A DNA stretch of 15,787 bases from Conidiobolus incongruus B7586 (GCA_000697335.1 JNEM01011396.1:1-15787), one strand, 5' to 3'. Positions 1-9,579 are shown, counted from the first letter of the stretch. Notes: generated by a model not told the origin, from the sequence alone. A program made the numbers and translations.

Positions 1-714
1 AATTTTTTAAAATAATAAATTTAAATTATTCTTATTAATATTAATATTAAATACATAAAATATATAAATAATTAATTAATATTATATATTTTAATTAAAA
101 AACATAATAAACTGAAATGAATGGAATATCATTGAAAAAAGAGTAAAGATCAATAACATAGTTTATAATATATATTAGTTTTGAAAAACCATTATAATAT
201 TAGATTCTTTAAATTAAAATAAATAATAATAAATTATTAAATAATCTACAGAAAATTTATTAATGTATATTATATAAATAAAATTATTTTGATTTGAAAA
301 ATTTGGAATAGAATTTTAGATAAATTAAAATAACTATTAAATAATATATAGTTCAATTTTAAAATTAGTTATAATCATAATAAAAGATGATTTTTTAATT
401 AATAAATATTTTGTTCCAAATATAAGTATATTGAATTTTTGAATTTTTTAAATAATTTCAGGTATTTTTAGTTAAATATTGTTTTAAAATCAAATGAACT
501 TCAATACGATTCGCTAATGACAAAGTATTATATTTAAATAAATTTAAATGAAAAATGAATACTGTGATTCTATCTAAAAAGGGTACATTTCAACAGTTTA
601 TATAATTTATCATATTACAAAAATTGCTTTAATTTAAGGATGATTAATTTCATTAACACTTAAAAGTATTTTTATTAAATTTTGATTTAAAAATTGCATA
701 TATTATCTAATTCA
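1..714. other. AT-rich intergenic DNA, no gene seen
   Basis: Very AT-rich DNA with short A and T runs and stops in all frames. I find no open frame of useful length, no tRNA box pair and no strong tandem repeat. It probably includes 3' flanking DNA of the candidate minus-strand gene that ends at 715. Confidence 0.6.
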
Positions 715-933
715 TTAGTGATAAGGTTTGACAATGCATTTGTTAGAAGCAATATAATAGGCTAAAGCAAGGTTACAAGTGTAGTTAGTACAGTAATATC
801 GTCTCCTTTCATCACATTCTAACTAATCCAGCTAAAATCGCAGTAAAATAAATTTTAATTTTAATTTACCAATGGATTCTTCCAAAGTTAATTGATCAAA
901 AGTCAGAGTAGTTAAATATAAATTCAATTCACA
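715..933 (-). pseudogene. Possible 3' end of a small cysteine-rich gene (two exons), truncated or decayed
   Basis: Seen: on the minus strand an open stretch 933-870 (21 codons plus one base, reading ...TLTFDQLTLEESI) ends in a GTAAAT donor. A TTAG acceptor at about 819 follows, giving a 51-nt intron (819-869), the size of the other introns here. The frame then continues through 818-715 to TAA, reading CDERRRYYCTNYTC and ending NKCIVKPYH. Codons are partly C-ending (TAC, AAC, GTC, CAC), as in real genes of this window. The spacing C-D-x(6)-C-T-x(3)-C-x(12)-C-x-x-x-P resembles the CTDC repeat of dictyostelid secreted or matrix proteins; that match is inferred from memory. Odd: no in-frame ATG and no AG acceptor exist between 881 and 1021, so the 5' part is missing, mutated or misread. 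It could also be chance. Function unknown. Confidence 0.27.
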
Positions 934-1858
934 TTATTCAAAGTGTTAAATTAATGATGTATAAGAATGATGTCAATATTCAAATTCATTTTAAATATCA
1001 CAAAAATAAGTGAGAGTTTATCTATGTTTTTAAGTCAATAGTTAATAAATTAGGTTAAAAATTAGATTTTTGGACATGCTATTGATTGATCAATATTATT
1101 TGCATTTTCCTATTAAATAAAAAAGATTATAATATCTTTGTTTTATCCTATATTATTATTAAATTTGGAATTCAGTAATATCTAATATAAGTTTGAAATA
1201 GCTATTGCACAGGATTTGATGCTATAAATATTTCAATTAGCTTTATTCCAGCATTAGTATAACCTATTCTAATTCCATTTTAACACTTAGAATTGAAAGA
1301 AACTGGAGCTTAAAGAGCTTACTTGCAATTTCATTCTGTTTGTATCAAATATTCATCATATTTTGATCCATGAGAATTGTATTTCAATGAAATTAATATT
1401 ATCAAACGGTAATGGTTTCTATAACAAAAATTCAAAATTTAAAATTACAAATTTACTTATTGTAATATATATTTTCAATATTATATAAAAATAAGACTTA
1501 ATCTTGAATATATATAATAGTATCAATATTGTTTTTATTATAATCTTAATTAACAAAACATATAATAGGATATAAACTTTATGACATTTTTTAGTTAAAT
1601 CAAACCTCGATTGATATGTCAAATCTCTGTTATAAAAACAGATTGGATTCAACTTTGTACTATAAATATTCATATTAAAGTTATAGAAATATAAATAATA
1701 AATAAATAATGTTTCAAATAATTAAATAATAATATAATTTTTGGTTTAAAATTTATAGAATTTGTTATATGATTATATCATTATTTTAGTTTATTTTAGT
1801 TCAGTTGATTTTATTATCTTTTTTATATTATTGAAATTTTAAATTTTAAATTTAATTG

Positions 1859-1898
<40 letters not shown>

Positions 1899-2482
1899 TT
1901 AAAATATTTTAATTTTAATTAAAAATTTAAAAATCAAAAATTAATATAACTAATATAATAATTAAATTCAGAATTCAGAATTTGGAAATATATTAATTAA
2001 TACAACTACATATAAATGTAAAAAAGAAATATTATTTTGAATAACAATATAACTTTATATAATGAAGTATATTTTCAATGATAATAATTTATCAATATAA
2101 TTTTCTCTATATTAATTTTATTATAATCATATATTAAAATTATATTTGAAAATTAATTTTGGAATAATTGAGTTCAAATTATTAGCAATATATATAAAAT
2201 AGATCAAGTTATAAAATATTGAATTGTATTAATAGAGAAATTAATTTAATATATTTATTGAAAAATTAAATAATATATGAAATATTTATGTAAGATTATG
2301 AGGTTATTATAAAGTAAAAAACAATTAATTAATGGGGGGAAATGAAAAATAGATAATAAAAGAATGAAAATGAATATTATTAAATAGATATAAAAATGAA
2401 GGAAAAATGATATGTATTGAAATTGTAAAGTACATTTCAGATAATTGTAGAGTAAAATAGAGTATATCACAATTCTTTGCAC
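934..2482. other. AT-rich intergenic DNA with weak coding-like fragments
   Basis: Mostly AT-rich. Around 1200-1380 the minus strand holds several short protein-like stretches in different frames, for example one reading NEIASKLFKLQF and another reading IGYTNAGIKLIEIF. An 84-codon minus-strand open frame lies at 1419-1673, but its second half is only I, L, K, Y and F, as AT-rich DNA gives by chance. These could be older exons of the gene ending at 715, but no consistent splice path joins them. Nothing else is recognisable apart from the microsatellite at 1861-1899. Confidence 0.4.
1861..1899. repeat. ATC/ATT trinucleotide microsatellite
   Basis: Three copies of ATCATT are followed by seven copies of ATT, without interruption. 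It lies in intergenic DNA and probably arose by replication slippage. Length variation between strains would be expected. Confidence 0.9.
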
Positions 2483-2565
2483 GGCAATGTGGCCGAGTTG
2501 GTCTAAGGCGCCGCACTCAAGTTGCGGTCTCGTAAGAGGCATGAGTTCGAATCTCATCGTTGTCA
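2483..2565 (+). tRNA. tRNA-Leu (anticodon CAA)
   Basis: An 83-nt type II tRNA that folds as a cloverleaf. The acceptor stem is GGCAATG with CGTTGTC, including two G-U pairs, followed by discriminator A. The D arm is leucine-like, starting TGGCCGAG. The anticodon stem is CCGCA/TGCGG and the loop CTCAAGT places anticodon CAA at 2518-2520, reading UUG. A long variable arm (about 2527-2539) is typical of tRNA-Leu. The internal A box is at 2490-2501 and the B box at about 2543-2553. No intron interrupts the anticodon loop and no CCA is encoded, as expected for a eukaryotic nuclear gene. The closest remembered relative is yeast tRNA-Leu(CAA), which shares the D-arm and variable-arm pattern. Confidence 0.97.
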
Positions 2566-2578
2566 TTAAATATTATTA

Positions 2579-2584
2579 TTTTTT
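2579..2584 (+). terminator. Pol III terminator of tRNA-Leu
   Basis: A run of six T residues starts 14 nt after the discriminator base of tRNA-Leu, the usual RNA polymerase III stop signal. Confidence 0.8.
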
Positions 2585-3252
2585 AATTTTAATCCTTCAT
2601 TCCATTTTTTCAAATTCTCTTCCAATAAAGTTTTTAATCATTCTTACCGTAGTAAAATTGTATTTGAAATTTTGAAATATATATTATTCATTTACTCAAA
2701 TGATTAATGTTCATCAAATGAAATGTTAAATTTGATTCAATTTTTATATAAAAAGATTCATAGTATTTTTGATATTTTGTTTAACTTATTTTATAGATTA
2801 AATACCATTAAATATTGTTAATATTATTGCTATTGATTAATTATGAGTTATTCGAAGAGCAAATTATCAAAAATATAAAAGTTGATAAAATAGCTATTTT
2901 ATAGTATTATATGTTATAATTTATTCAAATTAAATATTAATCAAAATATAAATAATAATGATGATATTGTGGTAATAATTTTGCAACTTACTGTAAATAA
3001 ATATAAAGTAATGAAATGGTTCCAACTTGCCATAAGTTAAATGATAGTTAGGAATACTTAATTGTTTGGAATGTCAACAATTTACAATAGGTGAAGATTG
3101 AGCTAAATTTGGAATGGGTTAGTATTGAATGAATTATATATGTTAAGAATTACGTGATATTAATAAAAATGATGATATGAAGGTGACATCATAAATAATA
3201 TTTGCTTAAAAATTGTTGAAAACTGTGCATAACAGTCTGTGGAGTCTTAATG
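2585..3252. other. AT-rich spacer between tRNA-Leu and the TRF4-like gene
   Basis: AT-rich DNA with no usable open frame on either strand. The part nearest 3250 is 3' flanking DNA of the TRF4-like gene. I see no clear AATAAA in its sense strand close to the stop. Confidence 0.6.
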
Positions 3253-4485
3253 TTAATTGCTTTGGGAGACTCTGAAACGCTTATTAGAAGAATCTTGCTC
3301 TTCATCCTCCGCGCTGGTGGATGTAGTTGTTTCTGAGTTGTTGAACATGAAGTTGGCGAGACGCCTGATGAGAAGACGGTGAACAACAGTCTCCCACCTG
3401 ACCTTGACATGGCCAGACATTAAGCTTTTGGTAGTGGGATAGCTGGGATTGAACATAGTGCATTTGATTCCTTTGTGAAGGGATGAGAACATTTGTTGGA
3501 CGGCACCAAACCTGAAGGAGCCTTTAGCAACGTTGAGTTCGGGATTATTGGGATCGATGATCCAAAGAATTGATACATTACCATTGTCACGAGACATGGG
3601 GTGTATCATGGAATTGAAGACTTCTGCAGGGGCTCTGTTGATGAATTCACCTTCACCAGTTACACTCACTTTGACCGTTGTCGAATCGAATTTTGTGCCG
3701 TAAAAATCCAAGAAATCATGCCATATGGTGCCTAATTCAGATAGGTCTGTGGTCAGGGGAGTTTCGTGACGACCGAAATAATGCTGGCAGTAGCTGACAG
3801 CAAGGAGAACTGTGGAAAAACTACTTAAACCGCCAGTGTACACACGCTCAAGGTGCTGTTCATAGAGCAAGTGCTTAGTAAGGATGACTAGAGGACGGAC
3901 CATAGGATGAAAGTTAAGATATCTTTCAATACTGCCAAATGACGAAGTTGCTGAATCATAATTAAATCCTATATCAATCTGATGACCAGTGGTAGCCAAA
4001 ACACATTTCATAATAGGAGTCTTAGCGTTGAAAATCTCCTTATGTTTAGAAATAATACCGTGACCTTTCAATATGAGAACAGCTCGCTTAAGGACGACGA
4101 GTCCAAATTCGGGAGAAATCAATTCACCTTGAACTTTGAGCACGATATCAATATCCGAAGTAGGTAAATAGATTTGATTGGAGTGACTGCCGTAACATAC
4201 TACATCTTCAACTTGAGTAATATTCGTTTTCAAGATCTCTATTATCTTTTTGACGTAATAATCGCGAACTTTCTCTTCCTCTGGAGTTGGCAACAAATAT
4301 TGGTAAAGATCCAGTACTTCCTGGTTGAGACGTGAACGTCCATCCATAGAGGGATCCGGAGGTTGAAACCAAGGGGTTTCACCTTCGGGAGGCTTAAATT
4401 CATTGACATTTTTTAGAAAATGATTCTTTAAACCAACTTGTAAATTCAGTTGAGCTTGTTTGAATATTAACTTGTCCGTAGCCAT
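3253..4485 (-). CDS. TRF4/PAPD5-type non-canonical poly(A) polymerase
   Basis: Single-exon gene of 410 aa. TRF4/5 (TENT4) nucleotidyltransferases add short A tails to aberrant or nuclear RNAs, in yeast as the catalytic part of the TRAMP complex that feeds RNA to the exosome. Seen: the polymerase-beta fold signature GS at residues 99-100, followed by D111-I-D113 (metal ligands), and a likely third catalytic aspartate at D171 (HQIDIGFN). The central PAP-associated domain covers about 195-345, with VYTGGLSSFS (216-225), an LGTIWHDFLDFYG segment and ILWIIDPNNP near 307-316, matching the nucleotide-recognition motif of the family. The C-terminus is acidic and serine-rich (390-400) and ends near NKRFR, a possible nuclear signal. 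The ATG at 4485 sits in an A-rich context and leaves about 95 residues before the GS motif. No zinc-knuckle partner is encoded nearby. Other TENT or MTPAP-like members are less likely. Confidence 0.88.
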   Translation of the reverse strand: MATDKLIFKQAQLNLQVGLKNHFLKNVNEFKPPEGETPWFQPPDPSMDGRSRLNQEVLDLYQYLLPTPEEEKVRDYYVKKIIEILKTNITQVEDVVCYGSHSNQIYLPTSDIDIVLKVQGELISPEFGLVVLKRAVLILKGHGIISKHKEIFNAKTPIMKCVLATTGHQIDIGFNYDSATSSFGSIERYLNFHPMVRPLVILTKHLLYEQHLERVYTGGLSSFSTVLLAVSYCQHYFGRHETPLTTDLSELGTIWHDFLDFYGTKFDSTTVKVSVTGEGEFINRAPAEVFNSMIHPMSRDNGNVSILWIIDPNNPELNVAKGSFRFGAVQQMFSSLHKGIKCTMFNPSYPTTKSLMSGHVKVRWETVVHRLLIRRLANFMFNNSETTTSTSAEDEEQDSSNKRFRVSQSN

Positions 4486-5109
4486 ATTAATTATTTAAAT
4501 GCTTGATAAAAGAATAAATTTTATAACACTAAAATCAAAAATATTAAATTTGAGTTGTTATAATTAGAAAATAATTTCATAATTAAATAACAATACCTTC
4601 AAATAATTTATAAAATGATAACTAAATAATGAAAAAACTAAACAAGATAAAAAAATTAATTTACCTATCAAAATTAACTAAAATCAAATAAATTCCAATA
4701 ATGATATCTTTTATAAACTATTATCTCTGTTATTTTAATTTAATATCTATGTTATAATTATTTTTTTAAATTTTAATAAATGGTTAAATTGGACTTAAAT
4801 ATCAATTTTAAATCTATATTTTAAAATTCTCAAGTTAAATTATGGGATTTTGATTTATAAATTTATTGCCAATAATTAACCAAAATATCAATAAAAAATG
4901 TTTAAATATAATATTATTAAATATGAATTCACTAACCAATAAATATGATGCATGCTATATTATTAACTGATATATAAATATTATATATCAGATAATTGTT
5001 AAATTTTAAATATCAAGAAATTACCGCTTTATGTCCAAATTGAAATCCAGAAGTAAAGTTATTATAAAATAAAAAAAATGATATATATTTTTGTGAATAT
5101 AAAAATATA

Positions 5110-5129
5110 ATATATATATATATATATAT
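5110..5129. repeat. AT dinucleotide repeat
   Basis: Ten uninterrupted AT units in an AT-rich spacer. A simple repeat with no evident function. Confidence 0.9.
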
Positions 5130-5500
5130 GTATTAATTGGTTAATTAATACTTATTTAGATATTCTATTAAATTTTTATCTTTAATTTTAATATTTCTTA
5201 TATGTATATTATTATAAATTGATAAATTTTGAATTTGAGAAAGGTTTAAACAGTAATTGATAATTATTAAATTTTAAAAATATAGTCAATAACTAATAAC
5301 TTAAATTGTTAAAGTATTGACCTAAGCAAAAAAGTTATAATAAGGTTTGATAAATTTACTGTTACAATTTAATCTACTTACCCCTCCTTTCTTATCCCTC
5401 TAATATAATGAATTAACATTAAAATTTAACTCGGTAGATAAAATTAGCGGTATCTGAAAGAATCGTAAGATAGTTAAAATGATATTAAAAAATGAGAAAA

Positions 5501-5506
5501 TTTATT
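5501..5506 (-). promoter_or_regulatory. Poly(A) signal of the elongase gene
   Basis: AATAAA on the minus strand, starting ten bases after the elongase stop codon. This is the standard eukaryotic polyadenylation hexamer. The very short distance fits the compact 3' ends of the neighbouring genes. Confidence 0.45.
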
Positions 5507-5516
5507 CCAAAAAATA

Positions 5517-6494
5517 TTATTGCTCTTTTTTAGCTTCTTCCTTCTTGGGAGCCTTAGACTTGGCGGGACGATTGTAAGTATTGATGAAGAATTTAATAAA
5601 TAGGAGAAGATAACTGAGTAAGAGGAAACCTCCGAAAGCGGCAGCCCATAAGTTGCCGTGACAGTTACCCCAGTTGGGGAGGTGGGGAAAGTAGTTGAAT
5701 GCAGTGTAGGTGTAAGTAACTAAAGAAATAACGGTGATATCGAGGACGAATTGAATGATTTGAATGACGGTAATGTACTTCTTCCACCAGACACGGATCT
5801 TGAGGGTGGCGAGGAAGTAGTAATAGTACATAAATACGTGGACGAAGAGATTAAGACTGACGACGACCCAAGACTAAAAATTGAATTAATTAATAAATTA
5901 GCATAGTGAATAGTAATATGATAGACTTACTGTGATAGTTTCAGATTCCAATTGAACTTGACATAAAATAGCGGTCATAGCATGATGATACCAGTGCAAA
6001 AATTCTAAAATACATCGAATTAGTTGAATATTATTAATTTGTATAAATAATAAACTCTTACTCAATTCCTTTTTACCCAAAACCAAGAAGATAGTATCGA
6101 TGAGTTCGTAGTACTTAGTTAAATAATTAATATAGAGTAAAAATTGAACTCTTCCCGTCAAAGCTTTAGCGGAGCAAACGGCGTAGAAGAAACCTTCACG
6201 GTACCACTGAGGGATCATTTCTTCGACGAAACCTAATAATAACACGAGAGACAAGATAGTTAAGAAGAAGTTATGGAGACGGAATAAGATCTTGGGTTCG
6301 ATAGGTTTGCGATCCTTCATAAGGAACTGAATACTAAAAATAACCACGACATACGCGGAACAGAATGCTACAGATTGGGAGAATGTGGAAATGGGAGTGA
6401 CACCTGGGACGAAGTGAAAGTTTTGAATATGGTCACCGGTGATCTTTTCATAAGCTAAATCGATCCATCTGTTGATCGATAGTAAAGATGTCAT
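5517..6494 (-). CDS. ELO-family fatty acid elongase (3 exons)
   Basis: Condensing enzyme of microsomal very-long-chain fatty acid elongation (3-ketoacyl-CoA synthase of the ELO type), an ER multi-pass membrane protein. Exons: 6494-6062, 6004-5931, 5873-5517, giving 287 aa. Both introns are 57 nt with GTAAG donors and TTTTAG acceptors (6005-6061, phase 1; 5874-5930, phase 0). Seen: TKYYELIDT (126-134), the family K-x-x-E-x-x-D-T motif; the catalytic histidine box H148-W-Y-H-H152, whose first residues are restored by joining exons 1 and 2; N177-x(3)-H181-x-x-M184-Y-x-Y-Y; and T204-x-x-Q207-x-x-Q210. Several hydrophobic segments are present. The protein ends KKEQ, a perfect C-terminal KKxx dilysine ER-retrieval signal. 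Odd: intron 1 is a multiple of three and has no in-frame stop. Length matches dictyostelid and fungal ELO proteins. Chain-length specificity cannot be read from sequence. Confidence 0.93.
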
Positions 6495-6588
6495 TTTGTT
6501 TATTTAATATTAATGTAAATTGGGATTATTCTTTAAATTTATTATATTAAAGTTTAAAAATCTTTGAGATGGAATAGCTTGAATCAAG

Positions 6589-6785
6589 TATTTATAGTGT
6601 TTGGAATGCTATGGTTGGGGTGGCACTAAATTGTATTTTACAATCAAATGATCTTGACTTGATAGCCAATTTTCTCACCCGTTCTTTTGTATTGGATGGA
6701 TTGGTGGCTGGTGATTGGCTTATGGAATTGAGCGGCTTTGGAAACTGGAGAATGTTGTTAGGGGCTATGGATACTGATTGGTTAT
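6589..6785 (-). promoter_or_regulatory. Putative elongase promoter: TATA-like box and CCAAT cluster
   Basis: Upstream of the elongase ATG (6494), the minus strand has a TATAAAT-like box (plus-strand TTTATA at 6591-6596). Further up, four CCAAT motifs appear as ATTGG on the plus strand at 6691-6695, 6700-6704, 6714-6718 and 6777-6781. One CCAAT in the opposite orientation lies at 6666-6670. The block is visibly less AT-rich than its surroundings. CCAAT is the NF-Y (Hap2/3/5) site in eukaryotes; use here is an inference. The block also carries overlapping open frames on both strands, so a small gene is not fully excluded. Confidence 0.35.
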
Positions 6786-8280
6786 CTGAATAGTGTAATG
6801 TTTCTATCTACAAATCAACTCTCTAAATATGATCCAATACCCGAAAATTATATCTCATTTATTTGTGAATACATTTTCAAATATAAATGATCAAAATATG
6901 TGGTCCATTTAATTAAATGATGAATTTTATATTAAGCCCCATACTACAACCAGATTCAATAACTCATCAATGATTGATATAATTCATTACACTATAACAG
7001 AACTATATACAATTAAACGCTAGTCTTGAAAGTAAAAACTACAGAAATCAATATAACTATAGCATGGCTCATAATCACATGTAATTCACCAAATTTAATT
7101 TTAAAATTGTAAATTCGACTGTTAACTTAATCCCAATTCTGAGAATTTGAATCAAATTTTGTTGAGTATCAAGCAGCTTTTCAATATTCCTCAATCCCGT
7201 TAAAATGAATATTCGATCTATTAACATTCTAGTGTTTCAATGATACAACTCAATAATTTGTTAAATAACTGTAACTGGCAGTCCATAATACTACTCTATA
7301 ACCCCCAATCTATATCAATCTTTAAATTGAATTATTCGGTAAGTGGAGAATAATAGCCTATCAAACTTTCATGTGAATTCAATATATTTTATCAATTTAA
7401 TCAATATTACCAACATAATCTTTAAAAACTCGGAAAATCTTGACAAAAATCTAACTAAAAACTTGAAATTTAAATCACTTTGTAAATATTGATCACTTTA
7501 AGATGGATATTAACTTGACAAGATCCCAATAATTATGAATTAACTTGTTGCTTGATTGATATGATTCATTATATATTGACACAATTATAAAAAATATTAT
7601 TTAAAACCCAAAACAATAAATAATGTAATTGGAAATCATAATTCCATTTAAAGCAATCGATATTGATTCGAAGAAATCACTACATCAATCAATAATTGAA
7701 TAAAATTTAATATAAATCTATTAGAAATTTTAATATGCAATAAATTAAGTATAATTCATTAACATTGAAAATTAAGATGATATACTGTTGATGTAATTCA
7801 TATTTCATAATTGATAATTGATAATTGATAATTACTTGATCATTTGTTGTTTTGATTAATATTTTTTCTCATTCGAAAATTCATAATTCGATTAATTATG
7901 AGACTAGATTTTTTTTAATATTGAATGGGATTATTCAAAGTTGTGCATTTGTACTACAAAATCACATTGTTATTAGTATTAAGGCAACTTATGAGGTAGT
8001 ACCGAAGGTAGAGTTTTGATATTAGATTATTTCGATTTTTGTAATTGATAAATTAACAAATATGTCAAAATTATTAGACAAAAGAAGGGATTGGATCAAT
8101 TTATTTATTAATTGAATATTACATATATATAAGTATATATTGATTGTATTTGATTAGATTATTGTTCTAGTAGTCAAATAGAGAGGGTAAATATAAAAGT
8201 TTCTTTGAACTTGAAAATTAGTCACAATTATTAATATTAGATTAGATGTATAATTTCATTATAATAAAGTTAGTAGAGGT
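6786..8280. other. Intergenic DNA between elongase promoter and PEX11
   Basis: About 1.5 kb, AT-rich but less extreme at 6800-7400. Short protein-like frames occur on both strands: plus 6798-6890 (30 aa), plus 7240-7353 (37 aa) and minus 7075-7227 (50 aa). No splice path, homology or codon preference supports any of them strongly. At this base composition one or two such runs are expected by chance. A heptamer repeat lies at 7807-7834. The end near 8280 is 3' flank of PEX11, where I see no AATAAA in the sense strand close to the stop. Confidence 0.5.
7807..7834. repeat. Heptamer tandem repeat (ATAATTG, four copies)
   Basis: Three exact copies of ATAATTG and a fourth, ATAATTA, directly head to tail. 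It lies in intergenic DNA about 450 bp from the PEX11 stop codon. Function unknown; slippage is the simplest origin. Confidence 0.85.
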
Positions 8281-9054
8281 TTAATAGGTGGTAGAATTGT
8301 ACGTACTACTCCAAAGCCTGCTCGCGCTGATGAGACCACTGACAATACCACTTGTATGCTGATACTGGATATTAGAATTAATATGGAATAAGTCATATGC
8401 ACAGAAAACCATATCCGCAGCGATCTTGGCCATAGTCCACTTGAGTGTGCTGATATCTTTCAAAATTTGATCGTTCGGGGGCTTGCCGGCGAGTTCGTCA
8501 TAACAAATTTGCGTACTTTTAGCCATGAGTTTCTTCATATTAAGGAACATATCAATAGTGAGAGTTGTCCACCACAATTTAATGCTGATGGGTTTGACGA
8601 TGGGTTGCACCCACTTGTCAAGGATACCGAATTTAGCTAAACAATATAAGTCATCAGTGATGTTGTTTACCATTTCCGAAGCGTATCTCACAATTAATAA
8701 ATTGTAATGTTCCGCGTCGATGGGATGTAATTTGACACCTGGGTTAGTTCCTTTACCCTGAACAAGATAAATAAGTTTGGCGAGATTACTTGTAAAGTTG
8801 CCGAGACGGATCACTTTTCTAGTATCACCAAACATGCTGATAATAGCTGTAATTCTCTTCTGAAAGTTGGGGAATAGGTTATAGGGTTTGATACCGACTA
8901 ACATTACGAGAGCCAAAGTGTACTGAATCACTTTCATAAATTTATCTCTGCCGTCACAAGTACTGAACAATTTGGCGATAACCGAATAGAATTTGGCATG
9001 TTTGGCAGCGTAGATAAACTCTTTGTCTCCTAGAGGTAATTTCTCAACCGTCAT
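8281..9054 (-). CDS. PEX11-family peroxisome membrane elongation protein
   Basis: Single-exon gene of 257 aa. PEX11 proteins sit in the peroxisomal membrane, tubulate it before fission and so control peroxisome number. Seen: an N-terminal segment with KFMKVIQYTLAL (38-49), fitting the conserved amphipathic helix region that binds and bends membrane. The hallmark TRKVIRLGNF lies at 78-87. In the middle come DDLYCLAKFGIL (134-145) and W-rich KLWWTT (159-164). The C-terminal part has KIAADMVFCAYDLFHI (210-225) and a final hydrophobic segment SGIVSGLISASRLW (235-248), the usual glycine-containing last membrane helix. Length is normal for the family. The start at 9054 is the only plausible ATG and precedes the conserved region by about 35 residues. 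It is divergent from the FAM210-like gene, with 910 bp between their start codons. No peroxisomal partner gene is adjacent. Identity is by remembered family motifs. Confidence 0.9.
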   Translation of the reverse strand: MTVEKLPLGDKEFIYAAKHAKFYSVIAKLFSTCDGRDKFMKVIQYTLALVMLVGIKPYNLFPNFQKRITAIISMFGDTRKVIRLGNFTSNLAKLIYLVQGKGTNPGVKLHPIDAEHYNLLIVRYASEMVNNITDDLYCLAKFGILDKWVQPIVKPISIKLWWTTLTIDMFLNMKKLMAKSTQICYDELAGKPPNDQILKDISTLKWTMAKIAADMVFCAYDLFHINSNIQYQHTSGIVSGLISASRLWSSTYNSTTY

Positions 9055-9579
9055 AATTTCTTATATCAATATAATTGGAGGATATATATCAACTATTATA
9101 ATTATTTAATATATTATTAAGATTATATTATTAACAAAAAAGTAAACAATCAAATTACGGATACCATTATATTTAATATATTTGATCCATTGAAGTTTAC
9201 ATTAAGGGATAAATTTTGTAATTTGATTGATTTTAATTTATTCAAGCTTTGGATATTCTTTAGCCAATAATTTGTCAATTTCGATTGCTTTTCATCTCTG
9301 ATTGGTTTAAGAGGTTAATAGTTTTGAGGATTTTATTTAGTTAGAATATTCTGATTTAATAACTTGAATTTAGTTTATATCACTTTGATGGTAATAATTG
9401 TATATTGGTTGGTAATTAATTTTTACCAGTTTAATTTAAATTATCAAATGCTTAATTTATAGTGATGAAACTAGAGAATTAAAGTGATTTTTGAAAAACG
9501 ATAATTTTTAATTAATTAAAAATATGCATATTCTTCAACACACTTCCTTACTTTAAATTTTGTCATTTATCAAGATTTT

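Larger units (their letters stand above)
4486..5516. other. AT-rich spacer and promoter region of the TRF4-like gene
   Basis: About 1 kb of very AT-rich DNA between two minus-strand genes. It contains the 5' flank of the TRF4-like gene (low side), the 3' flank of the elongase (high side), an AT dinucleotide run at 5110-5129, and a C-rich stretch on the plus strand at about 5380-5400. No coding exon is recognised. Confidence 0.6.

Noticed and set aside
1419-1673. 84-aa minus-strand open frame
   Set aside because: Second half is only I, L, K, F and Y, as AT-rich DNA produces. No family motif, and a frame this long is within reach of chance in several kb of such DNA.
2483-2565. tRNA-targeted retrotransposon insertion next to tRNA genes
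   Set aside because: Dictyostelid retroelements often integrate near tRNA genes, but neither tRNA flank here shows element ends, target-site duplications or reverse-transcriptase motifs.
2255-2566. 103-aa minus-strand frame
   Set aside because: Its N-terminal part is the antisense of the tRNA-Leu gene and the rest is AT-rich low-complexity translation.
3189-3410. 73-aa minus-strand frame
   Set aside because: Other-frame shadow of the C-terminal part of the TRF4-like gene.
6611-6793. 60-aa plus-strand frame (four tryptophans)
   Set aside because: Overlaps the probable elongase promoter, is antisense to an equally open run, and has no recognisable motif. Kept only as a finding.
7240-7353. 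37-aa plus-strand frame containing a GTAAGT donor-like site
   Set aside because: No acceptor gives a plausible 45-60 nt intron downstream, and there is no homology clue.
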